From Branchinecta lynchi (Eukaryota; Arthropoda; Branchiopoda; Anostraca; Branchinectidae), in contig JAKZAP010000022.1 in NCBI GenBank assembly GCA_023053575.1, forward strand, positions 11,016,518 to 11,080,517: a stretch of DNA of 64,000 nucleotides. Direction: 5' to 3'. Shown piece by piece: positions 1 through 10,990 of this stretch. Positions within the stretch are counted from its first letter, which is position 1. Each line of letters opens with the position of its first letter. A program made the translations under genes and the position numbers. Under the pieces are notes generated by a model that saw only the letters and a list, made by a program, of their open reading frames with translations, was not told the DNA's origin and made no database searches.

Positions 1-65
1 GCAACAGAAACAGTAATTAGTGCGAGGGGTCCTTTAAATATTTCTAATCTGGTTTTGTTTCATAG

Positions 66-209
66 TGTTCGTGTTCCTCGGAGGTCCTAATCACCTGAAC
101 GATTTCATGACAACGATGCAGATGCTTCAGCTGTTGAACGGAGACTATATGGTAATCAGCGTGGATTGGGAGCCTTATTCGGCTCAGAGAGCGTCCGAAT
201 TCCTGTGGA
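66..209 (+). CDS. Receptor guanylate cyclase, exon A (ligand-binding domain)
   Basis: Internal coding exon of the extracellular ANF-receptor-type (periplasmic-binding-protein fold) domain of a receptor guanylate cyclase, which binds ligand outside the cell and controls cGMP synthesis inside. The acceptor AG is at 64-65 and the donor GTGAGT starts at 210. The reading frame enters in phase 1 (first full codon 68-70) and leaves in phase 1. The peptide contains VFVFLGGPN and LLNGDYMVISVDWEPYS, which recall the strand-helix segment and GDY-VDxE-Y segment of insect Gyc32E-like receptors. No upstream exon is in the window. The assignment rests on remembered family features plus joint evidence with exons B and C. 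Confidence 0.72.
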
Positions 210-370
210 GTGAGTGCCCCTTAAAAATTATACCCCCTTCCTTACTTACCGTCATCCAGGAACTTAGAGCGTGTCCCACCCTTCTAACAATAGAAAGTAT
301 TAGTTGCGATGTCCGTTCCAACCTCACGAAAAGTTACTACGCCGACTGTTCCAACCTTCTCGAAATAGTA

Positions 371-2249
371 GTTGCGTTTTTGATCTGAATTCTCCTTGCG
401 ATTCTGCTGGCAATTCTCCTATTTCGCGTTTTTGGATTATTCAGATGAAGCGAATTCTCCTTTTCTTGCGATTCTGCAGAATCGAGAAGTTGCTCCAATG
501 GTGAATTCTCGATTCTCCTGTCCGCGTTCTCCTCCCTGATTGGTCAACAGAGTGCGGGTGTACAATATGCATAGACATGTGTACCGGCAAGAATAAATAA
601 GGGAAGAATTGAGAAGAGTTGAATCATCCGACGTGTCTTTCTGCCCGATTCTCAAGTATCGCGGGTGGAGCCTACTCGGCGCCTGTCCCGACCACAGAGT
701 AATTATTGGCGCTAGTTCTTCTGATCGCCGTTCTCCGTGTCAAGAAAGTGCGCCGAATTCAAATTATGCAGAAAAAGGCCGACATTTTGCCGTATGCTCT
801 ACAATGAAATCGCAGCTAACACTAGTTTAAAAGACGAGATAAGGGGCTAAAGTACAGTGAGATGATAGAAGTGATGTTCAATCAGGCAGAAAAGGACCGA
901 TTTGGACTGAATACTACAAGTTTAAAGAAGGAAGTGACATGCTTCCAAATGTTTTTACTCTAGGCTTAGGTCAGACAGAATATTCGTCTCTGTAAGTAAG
1001 ATTTACTTCTTCTTTTTTACACACAAAAATATTCATGTAATCTCCATGGCTGGCAGGTTCATGGTGATGAAAGAAAGAGTTTTAATAGGATATATAATGA
1101 AACATTTAGCCAACTACCCGAGATAATGATTTTGAATGATATCGTATAGTTGTTAATTCCCATAATCAGTCATTAATTTAAAATTAGGAAAACTTCAACC
1201 CAACTGTTTTACCAACTGTTAACTATCCGAGAAATGCTATGAACTAAATTTTGTGTACAGTGAACAACTTAAAACAAAACATAACAACACTTTGGGTATA
1301 GTTAGTCAGCTATGCCCAAAGTTCGAATTTGAATGATGCAAAAACATGATAATGTAAAAAAACGATGATGAAAAAGCGGTCTGCTATTAGCATAGACAAC
1401 GACAAATTTAGCCAGATGTAAAGTGCAACTATCCGAGATAATGATACACATTTTTGACCAAGAATAATAAGTCCTTTCCATAAATTGAGAGGTCCTAAAA
1501 GATATCTTACAATCAGCAATCGTTAATTTAAAATTAGTAAATAGTATACAGCCTACTGTGTTTCGCAACTACACGAGAAAGTGATATGAACTAAATTGTG
1601 TGCAGGCAGTACAACTTAATAACAAAACATAATAACTCATTGAGTACATTTCGACAACTAAATACCTTAAATTGTCCAAGTTTAATACCTGTTCTAGATG
1701 CGATTCTTTACAGTCCTGAGAAGACCAAAATAAAATTACAATGATCACACCGATCCTATTGAATCTGAACTAAATGCATGCCTGTTAGGTCTATGCTTCA
1801 GCGTTCAAGTTGCTTAATTGCTCCCCTGAGTCATCAAACGCCTCATTCCCTTGGGCTTCATGAAGGGTCGTGAAGGGTCTTCATATTGCAAATCTGACCC
1901 GAGATTGAAAAGTCGTTTCCATTTGTATTATCCTCAGAATCAGCACTGTTTGAATTTCCCGCCTTTTCTGACTGCTTCATCACTTTTCCTTGGAGGTAAT
2001 ACTTAATACTGCAAGAGGCAACACGCGAAGCTCCACCCAGGCTCTGCCCCCGGTAAATAATATCGGACCAAAAGATATTCAGGATGCTGACATCAAGGTT
2101 ATGTGAGTTCTCAATTCTTCCCTTATTTATTCTTGGTACCGGGTTAGTGTTTTTGTCAAAAGCGAGAATGGAGAAGCCAGAGGAGCAAAAACGGTAACTG
2201 GAACGAGAATCGAGAATTCAGAACGGAGAATTCGGATCAAAAACGCAAC
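371..2249. mobile_element. Non-autonomous DNA transposon nested in MITE, TSD TAGTA
   Basis: The ends are inverted repeats: GTTGCGTTTTTGATC at 371-385 and its complement at 2235-2249. A 5-bp duplication TAGTA sits outside at 366-370 and 2250-2254. Inverted similarity extends imperfectly inward for roughly 150-250 bp, including a stretch with AAGAATAAATAAGGGAAG at about 590 and its complement near 2125. The interior is AT-rich. No transposase is visible; the short ORFs inside show no family features. Confidence 0.75.
1157..1640 (+). repeat. Diverged direct duplication inside nested element
   Basis: Two direct copies of about 130 bp, at roughly 1157-1290 and 1511-1640. Both contain TTAATTTAAAATTAG, then CGAGAAA, GATATGAACTAAATT and AACAAAACATAA in the same order. 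They are internal to the 371-2249 element. No coding meaning is apparent. Confidence 0.55.
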
Positions 2250-2559
2250 TAGTAACTAATACTAACTACTTGCTTGCGATGCTGGGACGCGTGGTAACTA
2301 CGGATCTCTGTGACATGATCCAGCCTTGAAGCCAAGAAGCCAAAATTCATGACCTCTTGCGTAGTAACTACGGTAAGCAGGGTGGAACGCGCAGTTACTC
2401 CCCACCGCCTTTTGTCGGCCTCGAAGGGTTGCCCACTCTAATTTTTTTGTACGACAAGTGCCCGGTGCTGGGAAAGAATGTACAGTAGGTAACCCTCAAT
2501 GGGCCTGTCCGAAATGGATCAGTTCAGCCGGTATGGAAATAATCCAAGTCATTGTATTG

Positions 2560-2815
2560 TGGGCAATTTTTTCAATCCTGAACAATCGAAAACAACTGGA
2601 AACGATCGTAAACAATTGTTTTTTTACGATTGGAAACAGTTGTTTACGATTGGAAACAGTTGTTTGACTGGAAACAATTGGTGTCAATCGTAAAAATACA
2701 ATCGTTAAAAACTGTTTCCAATCGAAAACAACTGTTTCCAATCGTAAAAAAAACAATTGTTTACTATACTTTCCAATTGTTTTCAAATGTTTACGATTTG
2801 AAAAATAAATATTCT
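2560..2815. repeat. AAACAATTG/GGAAACAGTTGTTT palindromic repeat cluster
   Basis: Dense alternation of GGAAACAGTTGTTT, TTACGATT and their complements. Left-half units are one orientation and right-half units the opposite, so the whole block can fold back on itself. It resembles a small foldback element or an expanded palindromic satellite. Not coding. Confidence 0.55.
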
Positions 2816-2996
2816 TTGAGCCCAAGCTGACTTTGAAACATTTATTCAAACAATGTTTACAACGGATACGTCAGCTATGATTTTTCATCAGCGATATTTC
2901 GGCCCTTCTTGGCAAGGGTCCTCGTCAGGCTGTCAATCCCCGAAGTTGAACCAGAAGATTGACAGCCTGACGAGGACCCTTGCCAAGAAGGGCCGG
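2816..2996. mobile_element. Foldback element copy (truncated right arm)
   Basis: The left outer part has GAGCCCAAGCTGAC and ACGTCAGCTATG. The inner arms 2900-2938 and 2957-2995 are near-perfect complements built on GGCCCTTCTTGGCAAGGGTC and CGTCAGGCTGTCAATC, with a short loop. The right arm stops after GGGCC, so the outer part is missing. Same family as 42026-42232, 43416-43862 and 59778-59950. Confidence 0.7.
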
Positions 2997-3954
2997 TGAT
3001 TGCGGTGATTCACTCTTTACCTGAAAATGGGAAAAGCTCTGTTTCACCGTTTTGCCAAGTTTCCAGCGTTGACAAAAAGAGACATGGATCTCTTAAATTC
3101 ACCAGAGGTCTGGCAGAGTTCTTCGAGTCTTCCAGGGATTTGAGGATGCCAAAGATATGCTTGGATAAATGTCTGTGGCTTGGCGAGAGTCTGTATGATG
3201 TTGTTGCGTTGTAACTCAAAGCGGAGGGTACAAGATCTCTTCCGTGTTTGTTTTGGAGGTGATCTAAGACGAAGGCGAATCAAGGGCTAAGCAGTAGCAA
3301 TGATGATAATATTATAAAATTATGAAGTTAAAAATTACCTTTAATTAAAAATGCTTCTTTGAATATATTATGTCGCGAAGAAATCGGGAATAATTGTACT
3401 AAGCAAAGTGGAAAATTCTATCTACTATTTACTTGAAGCTGCCGATCGATTGAGCACTGACAATGCCGTCGGCATTCAGGAAAGCTGCTTCAAAATCCGA
3501 CAACTCTCGTTTCCAGAATTCTACTTGTATACGTATTATGGAAACGTGATTTCTCGAGCTTAAAGTACACATCGGTACCTGACATATGTACTATATTTCG
3601 GGAGGGGGGGGGGATGCCTTCGAGTCGGACAAAAAAGCACAAAAAACTCTTAGATCAGAGAGAAAAGCCTATAAAAATCGTTATTTGTGCATGTTTGGGG
3701 GGGGGTTAGGGGTTGACCCCCCCCCCCCCTGGATACGGCCTTGATATGTAGTATGGTGCATATGTACTCTTGTGTCTGTCTTATATCTACTGTTTGCATA
3801 TTTTCCTTTGAATCTAGACATTAAAATAACATAACGGTGAGAAACAAAAATAGTCGCTTCGATATAATAATTACTACTTTCGACTTCTCGCTGCGTAGAA
3901 TCGAGTTCGTCATGGCCTTGACAAAGTGACCGCACTTCATTTGAGGCGGCAGTG
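2997..3954. other. Unassigned intronic stretch
   Basis: No gene recognised. It contains homopolymeric G and C tracts at about 3600-3612, 3697-3706 and 3718-3730. The G run and following C run could pair, and resemble the C-rich ends of other repeats in the window. Short ORFs in both strands have no recognisable motifs. Confidence 0.4.
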
Positions 3955-4496
3955 GAGAGATTGCACCATACACGATGAAAACGGACGGGATCGTAACGAA
4001 AAAATTTAACATTATGAAGTATAGGACTTTCCACTTTGAAATTAAATTATCATCATTCTTGCTGGAAATGTTGATTGGCTATTCTCTAACCGTATAATTC
4101 TATTTTTGCAAAAGAGTTTCCATGGAAGTAAGAGTTTGAAGGCGTCAAAGTTTGTAAGCAAAGACGGAGTCTCGTCCTATTGGTCGATTATGACACATTT
4201 TTTCAAATCCGCGTCATCGTCGACCAATAGGATTCGAGACTCCGTTTTTGTGTTCAAACTTTAAAGCCTTCAAGCTCTTACTTCCATGGAAACTCTGTTG
4301 CAAAAATAAAATCATACGGTTAAGGAGTAGCCCAATTAACATTCCAGCAAGTACCTGGCTGAGACTGATGATAATACACCGATAATTTAATTTGAAAGTT
4401 GAAAGTCCTATACCTCCCAATGTTAATTTTTTTTGTTATGATCCCATGATGATGATGTAGCAATATCCGTTTTCATGGGGTAAGGTGCAATCTCTC
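3955..4496. repeat. Long imperfect palindrome (foldback MITE-like)
   Basis: The outer arms begin GAGAGATTGCACC (3955) and end GGTGCAATCTCTC (4484-4496). Inner arms repeat the relationship: TATAGGACTTTCC near 4020 pairs with GGAAAGTCCTATA-like sequence near 4400, and CTTCCATGGAA-containing parts near 4125 and 4282 are complementary. Arms total roughly 240 bp with a ~30-bp centre near 4190-4220. No ORF of note. Confidence 0.7.
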
Positions 4497-4690
4497 TATG
4501 ACATTCATCAGACGGCACAATTTAAAAGAGCATCCCAGCGTGACCAATCAAAGCGTTATTTTTGTCAGGTAAGCTCGGCCGTGCTCTTTGCTAGTTAAGG
4601 CCATGTCGCGCTTGATTTTACGCACTGTAGTCTGTAGAGTCGTAACTACTAAACTTTAAAGTTTAAATGAAGAGCCAGCTAGTTTGTAGT

Positions 4691-5130
4691 TCAGATATGA
4701 TATGATATGATATGATATTTATTACCTTAAAAGCCCTAGGGCCATGGCAATACAAACAAAAGGAAACACAGTAACGAAACTTACTCTAACTACCACTAAA
4801 ACTACAAAAAATTATCTCTATGAATCATTGACAGGTTGAGGAATCTACCCACTTTCTTTATAGTAGCATAACACTCACTCTTAAACATTTGCTCCATACA
4901 TTCCTGATCTCGCTCATTTTCTCCATATTTCACTTCTCAAATCATTCAATTCCCTACATTCACACATAAGATGTCGGACACACTCATTCATATCTCCACA
5001 CATCGGGCAGAAGTAAGGAACAATTCTCCCAGTCGGCCTACCCGTGTACCATCCTATCTCCCAACGGTAAAATATCAGCACGCATACTGATTAATAATTT
5101 CAGTTCCTCCCTATCTAAACCCGCTTAAAA
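4691..5130 (-). mobile_element. LINE 3' end, (GATAT)n tail
   Basis: A short-period GATAT repeat at 4697-4720 is followed by TTTATTACCTTAAAAGCCC and GGGCCATGGCAATACAAA, the same 3' tail layout as at 5515 and 27000. Read on the minus strand, the remnant includes a CxxC-type segment near 4960-5010 like the post-RT zinc knuckle of non-LTR elements. It is 5'-truncated and not an intact ORF. Confidence 0.55.
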
Positions 5131-5514
5131 ATAAACACATTCACCCCATGTCTCTTTTTTAATACTCTGAATTATTTTGACTCTGCTCAGGGATTTCGAT
5201 TTTTTCACCTTAGGCTCTAACAGCGAAATTCAGAATATGCGCTGCTAGGAGGATGAATCAAAACTCATCGAGACGCGGAGAATTTGAATTCCAAGATGAG
5301 CGTGCATTTCAACGGCTAATGAAGCTAATCTCAGGAAATGTTTAGTTCCAGATTACTGCTGAAGGAGGTCCGCTATTGTGTGTTACCCCAAAACGATTTA
5401 TTTTTCCAGAATCGTGTACCGTTATAGTTGCTAAATATTTCAAGCATATAATAAAAAGCACAAAAAGGTAAATTTGAAAAAAAAATATCATTCGATGAAA
5501 ATCGATTATATAGA
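5131..5514. other. Unassigned intronic stretch
   Basis: AT-rich sequence between two LINE 3' ends. No gene, RNA or clear repeat boundary was recognised. Confidence 0.4.
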
Positions 5515-5935
5515 ATAGAATTTATTGCACAAAAAGCCTGAGGCCATGGCAAAAATGGTTAAAAAAAAAAGAAAAAAAGAGAATACTTGAACGAAATAGT
5601 AGAACTAAACTAAAGGAAATTCTCTCTGTGGGCTAAAGCTATTTTTAGGAACCTTACCAGCCTCTTCAAATCTTGAAAACACTTACTTCCAATAACGCTC
5701 ATCATCCATACTTCATCATTTATTGTAGTTTCCCATTCCCAAAAATCTTTCCCAAAAATCTCAACCCGCAGGTCACCTAGCTCACGGCATTCACACATCA
5801 GATGTAACAAATTCTCATTCTCGCTACCACACATAGGGCAAAAGTAGGGACAAGTACGTCCTAATGTATCCCCCAAATATTTCCTCCGTTTTCCCAGTGG
5901 CAAAAATTCATCATAATTAGCACAGCAACGAAGTA
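5515..5935 (-). mobile_element. LINE 3' end with C-terminal zinc-knuckle ORF remnant
   Basis: The minus-strand ORF 5610-5903 (97 aa) has a CPMCG-x7-HLMCEC-like Cys/His cluster typical of the C-terminus of non-LTR retrotransposon ORF2. It is followed by a 3' UTR with GGCCATGGC... in the same position as in other copies (4740, 27025). The RT domain is absent, as expected for 5' truncation. Confidence 0.65.
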
Positions 5936-6040
5936 ACGCAATTTCTTCAGGTCATCAGGCCTATTTAAGTGAATAAGTTATGGGTAACTAGACTGTCAAA
6001 CCTTAGCCCTATTCGGGTAAACTTTAAAAACTTTTCTTTT
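5936..6040 (-). mobile_element. Fragment of TTTAAAGTTTAAC element family
   Basis: Contains GGGTAACTAGACTGTC and GGGTAAACTTTAAA in inverted orientation relative to the copies at 15195, 16926, 18628 and 20924. A terminal fragment only. Confidence 0.5.
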
Positions 6041-6479
6041 TCATTATTTTGATTTGTCAGTTTAAGTGAATTCGTATGCAACAGTTTACCTACGAGGAGT
6101 GAATGATATGGTGTAAAATATGGGTGATACCATAGCTAGTAGATAGGGATGGTTATTGTAAGCACTATTGTACCTTAAAATTCTAGGATCAGTCAACGTT
6201 ATTTTCGGAAATGATTTCCCTTAAAGTGATGTTTCTGAATGATTTTATCGCGAAAAGATCATTTCTAGTAGGCTAAGAGTTGTATTTCAAGATCCGTGAT
6301 TTCGGAGAATGATTTTTATTAACCGTTTTATCGTGAAAAGATCATTTCTAGTAAGAGTTGTGCTTTACAGGAAACATTACACTACATAGTGTTTCTGCTC
6401 AAATGTTCTGGGATTGTTGAACACTTTCCAACCAAGCTATGCATACAGAAAATTACACGCGGATTCGGCTGTTTATAGC
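6041..6479 (+). repeat. Unassigned stretch with ~115-bp direct duplication
   Basis: Two direct copies with GATTTTATCG(C/T)GAAAAGATC and ATTTCTAGTA...AGAGTTGT lie at about 6215-6285 and 6310-6365. Nothing else is recognised in the stretch. Confidence 0.45.
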
Positions 6480-6935
6480 CTTTTTCCATGTCCGTAGCGT
6501 TGGATGACAATCTTGGTGAAATTTGTTTAACCGGTCTCCGGACGAATAAGATCCATGGAAACAATGATCGCGCGCATGATACGTCACGTAAAGAGAATAA
6601 ACGTGGCAAGCGTGATAACCTGGCATATGAACGAGAAAGGATTGACGTACCACTGAAGTGGGATGAGTTACTATCATATTACCATCTATTCCCCCCTCCC
6701 CTCCCGTCTTCCGTGCGTCGGGCCGAGAGGAATACTGGCAATAAGTTTTCCCCATATCCCGCTAATTCTTCTACCCAATTTTTACGTAATTTCATCCCAT
6801 CATTTATTTCTGGTAATTTCTTGTAAGTGTATTAGTTAAATTGTTTCTTGTGTGTCTGTGTATTTTGTAAATTTGTATTCCTTTTCTAGCTTTTAGCTAT
6901 TCGGATTAAACTTGATTGATTGATTGATAAGTAGC
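6480..6935 (+). mobile_element. LINE 3' end with (GATT)n tail
   Basis: The C-terminal ORF residue string NSSTQFLRNFIPSFISGNFL (ending at 6826) is followed by a 3' UTR and GATTGATTGATT tail at 6914-6930. The same 3' module recurs at 16185-16405 (plus) and 40235-40490 (minus), so this is one retroposed family. 5'-truncated; the upstream part of the ORF 6488-6826 may include unrelated sequence. Confidence 0.7.
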
Positions 6936-7230
6936 CTACGGCGTGTCCTTTAAGATCTATTGTGAGCTTGACCATGTGGGTGCTTCTGCATTGTGCCGTT
7001 AGATGACCCCACAGTCGGAGGCCTATTGAGTCCTGGTTGGGACTGGCGACTTGGGTGGAGGGGCAGTCCAGACATTGTGAATGCTAGACTGCTTCAGACT
7101 TATTCTTCCATTATATTAAATAGTATTAGAGATTGCACATGTATTCAGTGCCTTCTGTGGTGGATTGCAGAGTATCTAACCCTTTTTGCTCGTCACCTGT
7201 CACTCTTGTCGCCCATTGAGGATGCAAGCC

Positions 7231-7527
7231 CGATGAAAAATGTCTAGCCTGCGTAGTAGTATGGTAGTAATACGAAAACGTTGCATGTAATACTATGTAA
7301 CAGCAAAGAATACTATCATTTAATGTGCCCCAAACTGGTCCAATCTTATGTAGTAGTATCCAGTAGCATCCTGTCTTGCCATAGTAGCATCCGGTCTTGC
7401 TAATAGTAGCATATAGTAGTATGCAGATAACACGGCAGCCTTGAAGTAGAAGGATGTAGTAGCATCGTTAGTACTGCATGCTACTTTTTCGTACTACTTT
7501 ATAGTACTATTTGAGATAAATTTTTCA
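7231..7527 (+). mobile_element. MITE rich in GTAGTA motifs
   Basis: About 297 bp beginning CGATGAAAAATGT and ending AGATAAATTTTTCAT, so the ends are inverted repeats. The interior has many TAGTAGTA/TAGTAGCAT motifs. A second copy is at 44295-44584 with the same order of internal landmarks. Non-coding. Confidence 0.75.
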
Positions 7528-7729
7528 TAGGGAGATTCCCAGATTTATCCCAAGAGCAGAATGAACCATCTGTGGATAATTAGCAATGGCATATGTGAGT
7601 TTTTGATACCATCTTGTAAACAGTTAATCCTTGCGAATTTAATCCTTTGCGTTCGAAGTTGGTTGCAATGTAGGACAGGAACGCTTGTGCTTGAAATCTT
7701 GTTTCGCCTCGACTTTTGTCCACGACAGA

Positions 7730-8034
7730 GAGCGTGTTCCACTCTTCTAACAATAGCTACTATTAGTTAATATTTCCGTTCCATCCTCACGAAAAGTTAC
7801 CACGCTGACCGTTCCAACCTTGTCGGAATAGTAACTAATAGTTACTATTTGCTTACCATGCTCGGGAGCGTAGCAAGCGTAGTAACTACGCGTCTCTGTA
7901 ACGTGATTGGTCGGATTCACCCCTGGCGTGAGATCCTGCTGGAAAATAGAAAAATCGTTCCAGCCTTGACGGCAAAAAGCCAGAATTCTTGACGTCATGC
8001 GTAGTAACTACGGTAAGTAGGGTGGAACACGCTC
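7730..8034 (+). mobile_element. ~305-bp MITE, full-length copy
   Basis: Ends GAGCGTGTTCCAC and GTGGAACACGCTC are inverted repeats. The interior contains a GTAACTACGC palindromic region. Other copies: 267-2393 (split), 29709-30012 (inverse) and 34212-34475 (truncated). No coding capacity. Confidence 0.8.
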
Positions 8035-8095
8035 AGAGTGTGGTCCTTATGACGCAAATGCTGGATCAGTTTTGTCTCTTACATAAGTATGTAAG

Positions 8096-8760
8096 GAAGT
8101 AATTTATTTCTGACCCGCCATTTGAAAAGCGGAGTATGTAAAGTAAAATAAAAGAAAAAAACAGAATAACAATTTTTCATTTATCGGCCAGAGAGTGTAG
8201 AGTGCCGTGCACTGGCTGGGCCCAGTTGGCCATGATTTTTGGCAGAGCCGACGAAATTTCCAAAAGTGTGACACTGGCATCTTTAACTTGGAAACGCTCC
8301 GTTAGCATGTGGGAATGGTATAACTTTTGCAAATAAAGCAGGTGCTTTGCATACTTAAAATAACATCTTCTCATCTTCTCCAACTCCTTCTTCCGTAGAA
8401 CATTTGCGACACCAGAGCGAAATAAAACGGATGGAGTACAAAAAGAGGTGAATAAATTTCTTAAAGCTTTCCGATTGTAGCGCCCACGGTTCCGGACGGT
8501 GCGTCCATAAGCGGCACGGATAGATGTACAACGTCTTTAAAGGACACCTGAACAATGAAACCATACTTGAACACACCATGGAGAATGCATTTACAGACAT
8601 GGCCACGGAGAGCATTCTTCTCCTGAGCGTGACGTTTTCAAAATAGGGATGTTCGTTTCTGGAGGTTTGCACATGCAGACTCCAAGACAAAAAGCGCAAT
8701 TCATTCAAATTATGTACAGCGCTGGCCGGATCGTATTGGAATTTCTTCTAGATAGACGTT
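8096..8760 (-). mobile_element. LINE C-terminal/3' fragment
   Basis: Minus-strand remnants 8177-8383 and 8355-8708 include a MRRCYFKYAKHLLYLQKLYH segment that closely matches the ORF at 62153-62563. The 3' end near 8100 has ACCCGCCATTTGAAAAG..., also shared with 62065. The two ORF pieces are in different frames, so the copy is decayed. Confidence 0.65.
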
Positions 8761-9152
8761 TAGGCTTAACTGGTTTAAAAACCTTCCAGAAGAAGGGTTG
8801 AAAAAAAGGCCACAAAGCCTCTACCCCGTCTCTTGCACCGTCTCAACAAATACCCTTCCTTCATAGGGCATTTTTTCTGTGGTGGCCTTCATTTAATTTT
8901 GGATTTTTTGGATCTTTCTTTCCTTTCAGTGTATTTTTTTTTCTTTTTTTGCCGTCAATACCTTTATGTATGTGTACTTTATTTATGCTTGTAATGTGAT
9001 GTAACTATTGTAATGTGAATATTTTCAGTGTAGGTTAGTAAATAGGTAGTAGATACTAGATCCCCAACAAGATAGCTTCAGGGGGTCTTGTTTATCGCAT
9101 TATATTTATGTTATGTAGTCTATGTAGTGCACATAAATGAATGAATGAATGA
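8761..9152 (+). mobile_element. Probable retroelement 3' end, (GAAT)n tail
   Basis: A T-rich 3' UTR-like sequence ending in repeated AATG units at 9136-9152, the layout of the LINE tails elsewhere in the window. No ORF can be assigned. Confidence 0.4.
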
Positions 9153-9401
9153 TCACTTTACGAATTGGATCGGCTGTCCAGTTTCGGTGTACCAACTGAC
9201 TGGTGGACGAACTGACGGGTTCAGTTGGTGACTGGTCAGATGGTTGAAACATTTTTGGACGAGCTAGGGCATTTTTCAATGGTGGCCATCATTTAAATTT
9301 GGATCAGTTTTGGTGGGCCAACTGACCGGTGGAAGAACTGGCGGGTTTAGTTAGAAAGCGGTTAGATGGTTGGACAAACTGTGGACGAGCTAGGGCATTT
9401 T
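9153..9401 (+). repeat. Two direct repeats of GACGAACTGACGGG-type sequence
   Basis: Units at about 9165-9275 and 9305-9400 share CCAACTGAC(T/C)GGTGGA, AACTG(A/G)CGGGTT and GGACGAGCTAGGGCATTTTT. The same motif set recurs at 12880-13330, indicating one long degenerate repeat family. Confidence 0.6.
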
Positions 9402-10990
9402 TATGGCACTTGAGCATACTCAAGGCCATATAGCGATCCTAATGTCTTTCGGTCTGTCCCGTTTTTGCTAGTTTGGGCACTTCCACATAAGCTAGGACGA
9501 TGAAACTCGGGAGGCGTATCCAGGGGCGTCCCGAGACTTTCTTCATTGGGGGGGGGGGGGGGCGCACCTGGTAAAACTGGCCGAATCGGTACCTGATTTT
9601 TACTGAAGTTATTAAACAAAAATTGTAAAAACACAGGGAGTTGCCTTCATGAAGCTACAACGTAAAAAGTAGCAGAGTATATACAAACAAGTCTAAAGAG
9701 AAAAATTGGTGCATTTTCACGCTTTTCTGCTTCTGTTTTTTTTTCGTGGATCTTTTACCCATGGAAGACCTTTCCAGTTTTGCCAACAGGACTTGAAATA
9801 ATCGGAAAAAACGATGTGGCTGCATAGCGACAACGTCGCTAACGGCTGTGCCCATGATTAATTAAGGCGCCGCATGTGAATTTTTTTTAATCCCCCTTTT
9901 TTCTGGCAACGTTTAACTACTTCCCATGCAAATTCTAACTTTTAACATAGTTCAAGCTCCCCAAAATTCCAAGCCTCAAACGCCAACTAAATGAGACAAC
10001 CTTTGTCTAACTAGTGAAGACTGTGAAATGCACCGCCGGCGAAATTTTTTGGAAACACTGATGATAAAAGTGCCTTTCTGCGATCCCAAGACCAAAGTTT
10101 TCTGCCGAAACGAAAGGGTAAAGTGGATACAAAGTACATTTGTTCGGAACTTACAGCAAACAAAAGTAGGCTAGTTTTCACGCCAAGAGACGTGCTTATT
10201 CGTGAAGTATTGAAATCCTAAGAAGTAAAAAAACTAACAGCAACCATCTGAAGCTACCGTAAATGGTAAAGAACGAGAGCTAAATAAATGCCACTTAAAT
10301 TACCGAACTCATAACTGGGTTGAAGCAAATAATGAATTCGTAGTATACCGAAAAACTAACTTTAAAAATAAGGAACAGATCGAGAGCGGTAGCCTATTAC
10401 AACCGAATTTCGTAACAGAATAAAACTCTGGTTAGAACCACCTAAAACAACCGAATTCGGCAAGATTAGTAATAGAAACGGACTAAAGAAAAATCCTGTG
10501 AATTACCGTATTTGGTAAGGAATCAGAACCTAAATCACCGAATTTACGAATGGACAGACAGAAGCGGTGAAATCGATGCGGAGTGAACAAATGTTGGATC
10601 AATTAGCAAATTCGATAAAGAAATGAGAACCAATAACCACATTAAATAACCTAATTTCGAAAACGATTTTATGAAAAGGGCATCGCGGTGAAGGTGCGCT
10701 GCGCCTCCCCCCCCCCTCAGGACGCCCCTGGGCGTATCGGGACCCGACCAGATTAACTTAGAAATAACTAGACCTACGTTGCATGGGCAACGTGAATTGT
10801 TGCAGTAACCTTTGTTCGGCTTCGCCGACTAAAGTGTTGCGAGAGCAACTCTTTGGTTTTGTTTCTTCGCTAACGGTTAATGCTGAATTTGTCAACACAT
10901 CGAGGCTTTCAAAATAGTATGCTCCAATCCATGAACAATATTTTTCTTCACATGGTTCCTCAGCGTAGAACAAAAAAAAACAGAATATCG
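9402..10990 (+). mobile_element. GGCACTTGAG C-rich repeat family copy, split by a hAT element
   Basis: Starts ATGGCACTTGAGCATACT, then GCCATATAGCGATC, TCGGTCTGTCC and CTTCCACATAAGCTAGGACG, the same order as at 63555-63680. It is interrupted at 9521 and resumes at 10731 with ACCCGACCAGATTAACTTAG. It appears to be a member of the long C-rich family also seen at 12241, 31809, 34925 and 63545. Confidence 0.6.
9521..10730. mobile_element. hAT-type non-autonomous element, TSD GGCGTATC
   Basis: A 1,210-bp element with ends CAGGGGCGTCC at 9521-9531 and GGACGCCCCTG at 10720-10730, extending to about 15 bp with one mismatch. An exact 8-bp duplication GGCGTATC lies at 9513-9520 and 10731-10738. An 8-bp TSD plus a CAGGGG-type terminus is characteristic of the hAT superfamily. 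The interior is AT-rich with degenerate TACCG(A/T)A motifs. No transposase ORF, so it depends on an element elsewhere. Confidence 0.88.

Larger units (their letters stand above)
267..2393 (+). mobile_element. ~300-bp MITE, split by a nested element
   Basis: Terminal inverted repeats read GAGCGTGTYCCACCCTTCT at the left and AGGGTGGAACGCGC at the right. The left part is 267-370 and the right part 2250-2393. Rejoined, it would match the intact copies at 7730-8034 and 29709-30012. It is interrupted by the element at 371-2249. No coding capacity. Confidence 0.75.

Noticed and set aside
4803..5050. Possible host exon with CxxC pattern
   Set aside because: The pattern and the adjoining tail match the LINE zinc-knuckle copies at 5610 and 40847; retroelement origin is simpler.
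6453..6755. 100-aa minus-strand ORF overlapping a LINE 3' end
   Set aside because: Antisense to the LINE C-terminal ORF, whose residues are conserved in other copies; no support for the reverse frame.
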